From NCBI GenBank assembly GCA_963843745.1, contig CAWJLP010000007.1:2046001-2110000 (forward strand): a DNA stretch of 64,000 nucleotides. Direction: 5' to 3'. Position numbers and translations under genes: made by a program. This document shows positions 49,359 through 55,710 of this stretch, in pieces. How positions within the stretch are numbered: the stretch's first letter is position 1; each line of letters starts with the position of its first letter. This stretch comes from Trebonia sp963843745 (GTDB taxonomy: Bacteria > Actinomycetota > Actinomycetes > Streptosporangiales > Streptosporangiaceae). The notes under the pieces were generated by a model that saw nothing but the letters and a program-made list of their open reading frames with translations, made no database searches and was not told the origin of the DNA.

Positions 49359-50228
49359 TCAGGCCAGCGCCGGGGAAGGCACGGCCCGGCGCGGATCGAT
49401 CAGGCCCGGCTCGGTGGCCATGAACAGGTCGAACTCCCCGACTCGCCAGCCGGCGGCGAGCAGCGGCCGGACCGCCGGGTGCGGCGCGGGCAGGCAGACG
49501 CGCGCCACGCCGTCCGCTGGCGCCAGGGCGGCCAGCACCGTGAGCACCGCGGTGGCGGCGCAGCCGTCATCCGCCGCCGGCGTGATCGCGAGGTGCGTCA
49601 CGCCGAACTCATCGCCCGCGCCGCCCACCGTCCCGGCCGCTATCACCTCGCCCTCGCGAACGGCCAGGACGCCAGCCCCGCCCGGCCGCCGGGCCCATGC
49701 CTGATGGTCCGCGGAGCGGTCGGCACCGGTCCAGGCCAGTTCCGCCGCGGCCACCGAGGCGGGCGGAGCCGCCGCGGCCTGCCAGCCGGCCGGCGCCGTC
49801 AGGGCGTCGACCCGGCCGCGCAGGTACAGCAGGGGCCACCAGGCGTCCAGCCCGAAGCTGGTGTACAGCGGCAGCGCGTGCGCGTGCAGGCTGCTGAAGG
49901 TCATCCGGCGCCCGCCACTGCCCGGCCACAGCGCCGCCAGCATCGCCCGGCCGCAGCCGCTGCCGTGCACCTCCGGATGGACGAACAAGTCGCACAGCAT
50001 GCTCACCGCGCCGGGGCCGCTGCCGACCGCCCGGGTGGCGCCGAAGCCGGCGACCGCACCTCCGGTCACGCCGACGACCACGCGGCCGTGGGCGAGGAGG
50101 TGGGTCATGTACGCGGGGTCGGCGCCGCCCCACTCCTCGTCCTGCCCGGTGGCGAGCGCCACCGCCGCGATCTGCGGCAGGTCGGCATGAACTGCCTCGC
50201 GCACCTCGATCTCCGCCACGGCGGGCAT
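49359..50228 (-). CDS. GNAT family acetyltransferase (two-domain)
   Basis: This 289-residue protein has an N-terminal GNAT domain (VREAVHADLPQIAAVAL, then LFVHPEVHGSGCGRAMLAAL, the acetyl-CoA loop) and a C-terminal half that looks like a degenerate second GNAT domain. Such tandem GNATs occur in actinobacteria. The substrate is unknown. GAGGTAAC precedes the ATG. Confidence 0.8.
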   Translation of the reverse strand: MPAVAEIEVREAVHADLPQIAAVALATGQDEEWGGADPAYMTHLLAHGRVVVGVTGGAVAGFGATRAVGSGPGAVSMLCDLFVHPEVHGSGCGRAMLAALWPGSGGRRMTFSSLHAHALPLYTSFGLDAWWPLLYLRGRVDALTAPAGWQAAAAPPASVAAAELAWTGADRSADHQAWARRPGGAGVLAVREGEVIAAGTVGGAGDEFGVTHLAITPAADDGCAATAVLTVLAALAPADGVARVCLPAPHPAVRPLLAAGWRVGEFDLFMATEPGLIDPRRAVPSPALA

Positions 50229-50252
50229 GTTACCTCGCGGCGGGCCGCGAGG

Positions 50253-51314
50253 TCAGGTCGCCCGGCGGCGGACCAGCCACACGGTCAGGGCGATCAGCAA
50301 GGCTGACAGCACGAGCAGCCAGCCGCCCTCGATCCACTGGAACGCCCAGAACCGGCTGGCTGGCTGATAGCTGGTCCACTGCGTGTAGCCGTGCGGGGTG
50401 AGGCACTCCGCGATGGCTACCGCCTTCGACTTGCCGAAAGGCCCCACCGGCCCCGGAGGGCCGTTCGGGCAGAACTGCCGAAGGAGACGGTCGGGGGGCC
50501 AGCCGGAGAAGGCGAACTTGCCGCCTTTGGTCCACCACTGGCTGATGATCCACGCGGAGCCGGGCAGGTTCAGGTTGCTGGTAACCAGCGGCGCTAGGTA
50601 GTGCTGGCGCAGGAACCCCCCGGCCGCGAACGCGAGCGCGGCGTAGGCGACCAGGGTGGCGGCGATCGCCGGGACGACCCGGCGGATGAGCGTGCCGGCC
50701 AGCGCGCCGATCGCGAAGGCGGCCAGCGTCCAGGCGGCGAATCCGATCCCGCGCAGGTCGAAAATGCCGGGAAAGAACGGGGTCGTATCTTCAAGTGCCA
50801 GGTTCTGGTTGGCCGCGGCGAAGTACGGCTGGTAGTACCAGTTCAACAGCAGGCTGAACACGCCGGCGGCGGCGGCGAGCACGACCGCGAGCGGAACCAG
50901 CTTGGCGAGCGTCCAGCGCCAGCGGCCGAAGCCCTGGGTCCAGGCGTACCGGAAGGTGCCGGTCTCCAGCTCACGGGCCAGCACCGGCGCGCCGACGAAC
51001 GCCCCGAGCAGCGGGGGTATCGCCTGCAGCAGGAAGCCATTGGCCAGGAAGGCGTTCGTACCATTGAAGGCGATGATGCTGCCGGGGCAGGTCAGTGCGC
51101 TTGCCGACTGACAGGCAGCGATCGCGGCGGCGTGGGCGCTGTACACCTGACGGCCCGCGAGGTACACGAGCACCGCCAGCACGCCGAGGAACACGATCAC
51201 CCAGGCCAGCGTGGCCCGGTGCTGCCGCCAGGTGACCCAGCCCATCCGCTGCCACGGCACCGGCCGCAGGCTGGCGTCCTCCTCCTGGCGGGCGGGCACG
51301 CTCAGCGCGGTCAT
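50253..51314 (-). CDS. ABC-2 type transporter permease (YtrA operon)
   Basis: This 353-residue protein has six membrane helices and a long extracellular loop containing Pro/Gly-rich sequence and two Cys residues. ALTCPGSIIAFNG and VLARELETGTFRYAWTQGF are typical of permeases paired with YtrA-type GntR regulators. It is the last gene of a three-gene operon and overlaps the ATP-binding gene by ATGA. Confidence 0.85.
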   Translation of the reverse strand: MTALSVPARQEEDASLRPVPWQRMGWVTWRQHRATLAWVIVFLGVLAVLVYLAGRQVYSAHAAAIAACQSASALTCPGSIIAFNGTNAFLANGFLLQAIPPLLGAFVGAPVLARELETGTFRYAWTQGFGRWRWTLAKLVPLAVVLAAAAGVFSLLLNWYYQPYFAAANQNLALEDTTPFFPGIFDLRGIGFAAWTLAAFAIGALAGTLIRRVVPAIAATLVAYAALAFAAGGFLRQHYLAPLVTSNLNLPGSAWIISQWWTKGGKFAFSGWPPDRLLRQFCPNGPPGPVGPFGKSKAVAIAECLTPHGYTQWTSYQPASRFWAFQWIEGGWLLVLSALLIALTVWLVRRRAT

Positions 51315-52246
51315 TTGGTTACCTCCGTCTGCTGGCTAGTTTCTGATGGCAGCGCCCGGCGCCGGGCGCGATCCGGGCCGGGCAGCACCGCCGCGGCCGG
51401 CTCGCGCAGGTAGGCCAGGGCGAGTTCTTCCAGGCCGACCGGGTGCGCTTCCCAGCCGGGCGGCACCGGGTCGTCCGCGGTGGCCCGGACCAGCAGGTGC
51501 GCCTGCGCCTCACCGCGGCGGGCATGCACCACGCTCAGGCGCTCGGCGTACCGGTCGGCCTCGGCGGCCGGGCCGGTCAGCAAGCGGTGCGAGGCGAGCA
51601 GGTCATCGACCTCGCCGGTCAGCTGCACGCGGCCCCGGGACATCAAGACGAGGTAGTCGGCCACTCGCTCAAGCTCGGCCAGCACGTGCGAGGACAACAC
51701 GACCGACACCCCGTCGGCGGCCATCGCCGTCATCACCGAGGCCATGAAGTCGTGCCGGGCGATCGGGTCCAGCATCGCCATCGGCTCATCGAGCACCAGC
51801 AGCCGCGGCCGCCGGGCCAGCGCCAGGGTCAGCGCCAGCTGCGCCTGCTGGCCGCCGGACAGCTTCCCGGCCTTCCGCTTCAGCGGGATGCCCAGCTCGC
51901 CCAGCCGGCTCTCGGCGAACTGCTGGTCGAAGCGCCGGTTCAGGTTGCGGGTCAGGTGCAGCATGTCCCTGGCCGACAGGTTCTTGTACATTGGCGTGTC
52001 CTGCGCGACGAACGCGATGCCGTCCAGCGCGGCCATCGATCCGGCCGGCCGGCCGCCGAGCACGGTCACGCCGCCCGCGGACGGCGCCGCCAGCCCGGCC
52101 GCCAGGTTCAGCAAGGTGGTCTTGCCCGCGCCGTTCGGGCCGACCAGCGCGGCCACGTGCCCGGCAGGGATCGCCACCGTGCAGTCGCGCAGCGCCCAGG
52201 TGCCGCCGTACCGCCTGCCCAGGCCGCTGGCCTCGATCACGTTCAT
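51311..52246 (-). CDS. ABC transporter ATP-binding protein (YtrA operon)
   Basis: This 311-residue ATPase has Walker A GPNGAGKTT (36-44), signature KLSGGQQAQ (128-136) and Walker B LLVLDEP (149-155). The operon layout (GntR, ATPase, permease) is that of ytrABCD-like systems, which respond to cell-envelope stress or antibiotics in several Gram-positive bacteria. Both junctions overlap by ATGA, so the three genes are translationally coupled. Confidence 0.9.
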   Translation of the reverse strand: MNVIEASGLGRRYGGTWALRDCTVAIPAGHVAALVGPNGAGKTTLLNLAAGLAAPSAGGVTVLGGRPAGSMAALDGIAFVAQDTPMYKNLSARDMLHLTRNLNRRFDQQFAESRLGELGIPLKRKAGKLSGGQQAQLALTLALARRPRLLVLDEPMAMLDPIARHDFMASVMTAMAADGVSVVLSSHVLAELERVADYLVLMSRGRVQLTGEVDDLLASHRLLTGPAAEADRYAERLSVVHARRGEAQAHLLVRATADDPVPPGWEAHPVGLEELALAYLREPAAAVLPGPDRARRRALPSETSQQTEVTK

Positions 52247-52734
52247 GCGGCACCCTCCGTTTCGCCGCTCGCCGCGCCGCGGTCGGCCTGGCCGCCGCGG
52301 CGCTTATAGAAATCCCGTAGGGCGCTGGTGAACAGCGCGACCACCCCGTCCTCGTCAAGTCCCGCCGTGTCGGCATCGGCGAGCCAGCCGAGCAGGGATC
52401 TGCGCAGCCCGCTGAGCTCGGGCAGGGCGACCTGGCTCAGCGTCGCCTGGATGAACGTGCCCTGGCCGGGCCGGCCGGCCGCCAGGCCCTTGGTCTCCAG
52501 GTCCTTGTACGCCTTCAGCACCGTGTTGGGGTTGATGGCCAGCGCGGCGACCACGTCCCTGACCTTCGGCAGCTGATCGCCAGGCTTGAGGTACCCGAGC
52601 CGCAGCGCGTGCTCGACCTGATGCACAAGCTGCAGGTAGGTCGGCACTCCTGAGGCCGGATCGAGCCGGAAATCGATCGGCGACACCCCCGCGGTCCGCC
52701 GCGGCTCATCGCTGATCCCTTTATCTATATCCAT
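52243..52734 (-). CDS. GntR family regulator, YtrA subfamily
   Basis: This 163-residue protein has an N-terminal GntR winged helix (PTYLQLVHQVEHALRLGYLK; KVRDVVAALAINPNTVLKAY) and a short C-terminal dimerisation helix, as in YtrA. Such regulators repress their own ABC operon. The ATG is only six bases after a good -10 box, so the transcript is nearly leaderless. Confidence 0.9.
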   Translation of the reverse strand: MDIDKGISDEPRRTAGVSPIDFRLDPASGVPTYLQLVHQVEHALRLGYLKPGDQLPKVRDVVAALAINPNTVLKAYKDLETKGLAAGRPGQGTFIQATLSQVALPELSGLRRSLLGWLADADTAGLDEDGVVALFTSALRDFYKRRGGQADRGAASGETEGAA

Positions 52735-52740
52735 AAGACA

Positions 52741-52768
52741 ATGATACAGCGGCGGGCGTCACGGTCAA
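52741..52768 (-). promoter_or_regulatory. Promoter of the GntR-ABC operon
   Basis: On the minus strand TTGACC (52768-52763) and TATCAT (52746-52741) are 16 bases apart, close to the vegetative consensus. The start codon at 52734 is six bases past the -10 box, so the mRNA should be leaderless or nearly so. GTATCATTGTC around the -10 is a likely operator half-site. Confidence 0.75.
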
Positions 52769-52849
52769 GCGCATCCGCCGATCTGATAACAGCAAGATGC
52801 GGCCAGGCCGCGAAAGTCCCCACGATGTTCGATCGCCCGCGAAGACAAT

Positions 52850-52885
52850 GGGCCGTTGTGCACCCTCTGGTGTGCCTAACGGCCC
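52850..52885 (+). repeat. Array B hairpin 1 (conserved loop, GC stem)
   Basis: GGGCCGTT and AACGGCCC pair over 8 bp around the 20-base loop GTGCACCCTCTGGTGTGCCT, within which CACC and GGTG pair around CTCT. Hairpin 2 has the same loop but a different stem that also pairs. Confidence 0.85.
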
Positions 52886-52944
52886 ACTATCATCCGTGCA
52901 ACCCGCGATCGTTGCTGATAACAGCAAGAAGCGGCTGCCCCGCC

Positions 52945-52996
52945 AAGATGATGGATAGTTGTGCACCCTCTGGTGTGCCTAACTATCCACTATCTT
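52945..52996 (+). repeat. Array B hairpin 2 (same loop, compensated stem)
   Basis: GGATAGTT and AACTATCC pair around the identical 20-base loop. Outer AAGAT/ATCTT extend the stem with one mismatch. At least three stem positions differ from hairpin 1 and all are compensated on the other side. Confidence 0.85.
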
Positions 52997-53144
52997 CGCG
53001 TCGACGCGATAACAGCAAGATGCGCTGAGTTCGCGGCGACCCCAGCCGGCACCTCCGGTGCCTCAGGCTGATAACAGCAAGAAGCGGGAGGCGGCGGCCG
53101 CCGCCCGTGCTTGAATGGCACGAACACAGGAGAGGCGGCGACGG

Positions 53145-53585
53145 ATGAACCTCGGCAGCAAGGACGATCTGCGGGTGCAACTGCGGCGCGGCGCCACGGC
53201 CGTGGCGGCCGCCAGGGTCGCGATCGGGGTGCTGGCCCTGGCGCGTCCCGGCGTGCCGAGCCGCCCGTGGGTCGGCGTCGGCGCCGGGGCCGAAGAAGGA
53301 GCAGCCGGGCTGGCCGCGCGGGTGCTGGGGCGTGCGCTCGGCGGACGTGACCTCGGCCTGGGCCTCGGCGCGCTGGCAGCCCTCACCCAGGAGGACGGCG
53401 AATCCTCGTCCGCTTGGGTCGCCGCGGGCGCGCTCTGCGACGCCCTCGACGCGGCCACTACGCTGGCGTCCTGGCGTGAGCTGCCACGGGTAACCCGGTG
53501 GTTCGTCCTCTCCTCGGCGGCCGGCGCGTCGCTCGCCGGCGCCGCCGGGGCCGTGGCCCTCCGGGCTACCAGGGCAGCCGGCTAG
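53145..53585 (+). CDS. Small alanine-rich membrane protein, unknown
   Basis: This 146-residue protein has three or four weakly hydrophobic segments (VAAARVAIGVLALARPGVP; a final AAGASLAGAAGAVALRA). It loosely resembles DUF4267-type proteins (LARP, VLGRALGGRDLGLGLGAL). I start at the ATG after GGAGAGGCGGCG; an ATG ten codons earlier lacks a ribosome site. It lies right after repeat array B. Confidence 0.6.
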   Translation: MNLGSKDDLRVQLRRGATAVAAARVAIGVLALARPGVPSRPWVGVGAGAEEGAAGLAARVLGRALGGRDLGLGLGALAALTQEDGESSSAWVAAGALCDALDAATTLASWRELPRVTRWFVLSSAAGASLAGAAGAVALRATRAAG

Positions 53586-53589
53586 CCAG

Positions 53590-54207
53590 TCAGCTGTCGA
53601 CCTGCGGGGGCTCGGTGCGGCTCCGCTTGAGCTCGAAGAAGTACGGGTTGGACGCGAGCATCAGCGCGCCGTCGAACATCCGCACCGCCTCCTCGCCGCG
53701 CGGAACGCGGGTGATCACCGGCCCGAAGAACGCCACGCCGTCGATGTGAATGGTCGGCGTGCCGACCTCGTCGCCAACCGGGTCCATGCCCCGGTGATGC
53801 GACTCGCGCAGCGCCTCGTCGTACTCCGCGGAGTCGGCCGCGTCGGCCAGCGCCGGGTCGAGCCCGCACTCGGTCAGCGCCTCGACGTACATGTCGTGGC
53901 CGAAGTCCCGCTTCTCGATGTGGCGCTTGGTGCCGAGCGCCGTGTACAGGTCGCGCAGCGCGGCCGTGCCGTACTTCTGCTCGGCGGCGATGCAGATCCG
54001 CACCGGGCCCCAGCCCCGGTCGAGCATCTCGCGGTACCGCTGCGGCACGTCGCGGCCCTCGTTGAGCACCGACAGCGACATCACCCGGAAGCTCAGGCTG
54101 ATCTCGCGTTCCTTTTCCACCTCCAGGATCCAGCGCGAGCTCACCCACGCGAACGGGCACTGCGGATCGAAGTAGAAGTCGACGACCGGAACCGGGGAAG
54201 TTGTCAT
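53590..54207 (-). CDS. DsbA-fold oxidoreductase, Rv2466c-like, with one active-site Cys
   Basis: This 205-residue protein matches mycobacterial Rv2466c, a mycothiol-dependent nitroreductase, along its length: VDFYFDPQCPFAWVSSRWIL, RAWGPVR-like GWGPVRICIAAEQ, HRGMDPVGDEVGTPTIHIDG and the tail RTEPPQ. Rv2466c has a CPWC motif; here it reads CPFA, so only the first Cys remains. It may act by a monothiol mechanism with mycothiol. It diverges from the PadR operon across a region with twin palindromes. Confidence 0.87.
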   Translation of the reverse strand: MTTSPVPVVDFYFDPQCPFAWVSSRWILEVEKEREISLSFRVMSLSVLNEGRDVPQRYREMLDRGWGPVRICIAAEQKYGTAALRDLYTALGTKRHIEKRDFGHDMYVEALTECGLDPALADAADSAEYDEALRESHHRGMDPVGDEVGTPTIHIDGVAFFGPVITRVPRGEEAVRMFDGALMLASNPYFFELKRSRTEPPQVDS

Positions 54208-54228
54208 GTCACCTATTTTACTGGAACC

Positions 54229-54271
54229 AACGGGCCCGTTCAGAATCAAAATTTTTCGGAACGGGCCCGTT
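54229..54271. promoter_or_regulatory. Twin 12-bp palindromes in the DsbA/PadR divergent region
   Basis: AACGGGCCCGTT occurs twice (54229-54240 and 54260-54271), 31 bases centre to centre, so on the same face of the helix. The AT-rich spacer ATCAAAATTTTT separates them. The left copy is 22 bases from the DsbA-like start. They are a strong candidate for a cooperative, dimeric regulator controlling both directions. Confidence 0.65.
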
Positions 54272-54290
54272 GCGACTCTCTCAGCTACCG

Positions 54291-54308
54291 GATACTATAC
54301 TCAGTATC
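54291..54308. promoter_or_regulatory. PadR-type operator overlapping the PadR promoter
   Basis: GATACT and AGTATC are inverted around ATACTC. This is the ATACT/AGTAT dyad typical of PadR operators. It covers a TATACT -10 candidate and lies 20 bases before the start, so PadR should repress its own operon. Confidence 0.65.
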
Positions 54309-54328
54309 ATACCCGGTGGAGGGATGCG

Positions 54329-54997
54329 ATGAGCGTACGGCACGCACTGTTGGCCCTGCTCAGCGAGGGCCCGAAGTACGGCCTGCAGCTCCGCGAGGAG
54401 TTCGAGGCCCGCACGGGCGAGGTCTGGCCGCTGAACGTCGGCCAGGTGTACACGACCCTGCAGCGGCTGGAGCGCGACGGCCTGGTCGAGACGGCCGGAG
54501 CGGCTGGGGCGACTGGGGCGAGTGGGACGGGAGATGACAGAGTTCCCGTCGAGCACGACGCGCTGGCGAACGTGCCGGGCGCGCCGCAGAAGGCGTTCCG
54601 GATTACCCCGGCCGGCTCGGCGGAACTCAGCCAGTGGCTGCGGGTGCCGCCGGACCTGAGCTCCCCGCCGCGTGACGAGCTGGTCATGAAGGTGCTCGTC
54701 GCCATCACGGTGCCGGGAACCGACGTGCACGAAATCATCCAGGCGCACCGCACCTACCTGGTCCAGCTGATGCAGGAGTGGACCCGGCTCAAAGAGGACG
54801 AGGACGGATCGGACCTGGCGTTCTCGCTGGTGGTGGACGCGGAACTGTTCCGGCTCGACTCGGTGGTCCGCTGGCTGGACGCGGCCGACGGGCGGCTGCG
54901 CCGGGCCAGGGCCGATGGCTGGGCGCCTGCGCGGACGGCGCAGGCGACGATGCCGGCGCTGGCGCGCCGGCGCCGGATTGGAGCGAGGCAGCAATGA
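54329..54997 (+). CDS. PadR family transcriptional regulator
   Basis: This 222-residue protein has the PadR winged helix (MSVRHALLALLSEGPKYGLQ, VGQVYTTLQRLERDGLVE) and a long C-terminal helical domain (DVHEIIQAHRTYLVQLMQEW). GGAGG lies seven bases before the ATG at 54329. PadR regulators of this type repress adjacent efflux or ABC genes. The next gene overlaps by ATGA. Confidence 0.9.
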   Translation: MSVRHALLALLSEGPKYGLQLREEFEARTGEVWPLNVGQVYTTLQRLERDGLVETAGAAGATGASGTGDDRVPVEHDALANVPGAPQKAFRITPAGSAELSQWLRVPPDLSSPPRDELVMKVLVAITVPGTDVHEIIQAHRTYLVQLMQEWTRLKEDEDGSDLAFSLVVDAELFRLDSVVRWLDAADGRLRRARADGWAPARTAQATMPALARRRRIGARQQ

Positions 54998-55710
54998 GCG
55001 TTCTGGAACTGCGGTCGATATCCAAGGTGTTCGGCAGGGGCGCCGCCGAGGTGCAGGCGCTGCGCGACATCAGCATGTCCGTCCCGGCGGGCATGATGGT
55101 CGCGGTCATGGGACCGAGCGGGTCGGGCAAGTCGTCGCTGCTCACCATCGCGGGGACGCTCGAGGAACCGACCTCGGGCGCCGTGCTGATCAACGGCCAG
55201 GACGTGGAGCGGATGTCGAACGGCGCCAAGGCACGGGTGCGCCGCCGCACGATCGGCTACGTCTTCCAGGACTTCAACCTGCTGCCGGGCCTGACCGCGG
55301 CGGAGAACGTGTCGCTGCCGCTCGAGCTGGACGGGATGAGCGCGCGCCGCGCGTACTTGGCCGGGCTCAAGGCGCTTGAGGAGCTCGATCTCGGCGACCG
55401 GGCCAGGCACTTCCCCGATCAGCTGTCCGGCGGCGAGCGGCAGCGGGTGGCGATCGCCCGCGCCGTGGTAGGGGACCGGTCGCTGCTGCTCGCCGACGAG
55501 CCGTCCGGCGCGCTCGACTCGGCCAACGGCGAGGCCGTGATGCGGCTCATCCACACGTACTGCAAGCGCGGCACCGCCGCCGTCGTGGTCACCCACGACG
55601 CCCAGCTCGCCTCCTGGGCGGACCGGGTGGTGTTCCTGCGCGACGGCCGCATCGTCGACCAGACCATGCCGCCGGCCGGCCCGGAGACGCTGCTGGAGCA
55701 GTCGTCATGA
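54994..55710 (+). CDS. ABC transporter ATP-binding protein (MacB/LolD type)
   Basis: This 238-residue ATPase has Walker A GPSGSGKSS (40-48), the Q-loop FQDFNLLPGLTAAEN, signature DQLSGGERQRVAIARA (142-157) and Walker B LLLADEPSGALD. The sequence is of the MacB/LolD/FtsE-like type that works with FtsX-fold permeases. It is coupled to both neighbours by ATGA overlaps. Confidence 0.92.
   Translation: MSVLELRSISKVFGRGAAEVQALRDISMSVPAGMMVAVMGPSGSGKSSLLTIAGTLEEPTSGAVLINGQDVERMSNGAKARVRRRTIGYVFQDFNLLPGLTAAENVSLPLELDGMSARRAYLAGLKALEELDLGDRARHFPDQLSGGERQRVAIARAVVGDRSLLLADEPSGALDSANGEAVMRLIHTYCKRGTAAVVVTHDAQLASWADRVVFLRDGRIVDQTMPPAGPETLLEQSS

Larger units (their letters stand above)
52785..53085 (+). 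repeat. Repeat array B: four 16-mers interleaved with palindromes
   Basis: The 16-mer occurs at 52785 (AAGATGC end), 52917 (AAGAAGC), 53008 (AAGATGC) and 53070 (AAGAAGC), all in the same direction and spaced 132, 91 and 62 bases. Between them lie a GGGCCGTT/AACGGCCC hairpin, a GGATAGTT/AACTATCC hairpin, and GGCACC/GGTGCC around TCC. The consensus is GATAACAGCAAGAWGCSG; several copies are preceded by GCT, so GCTG-ATAA-CAGC can fold. The array fills the region between the GntR gene and a small membrane protein gene. No open frame fits it. Confidence 0.88.

Noticed and set aside
52785..53085. CRISPR array
   Set aside because: Repeats are 16 bases, spacing is irregular (62-132), the intervals are palindromic and there are no cas genes nearby.
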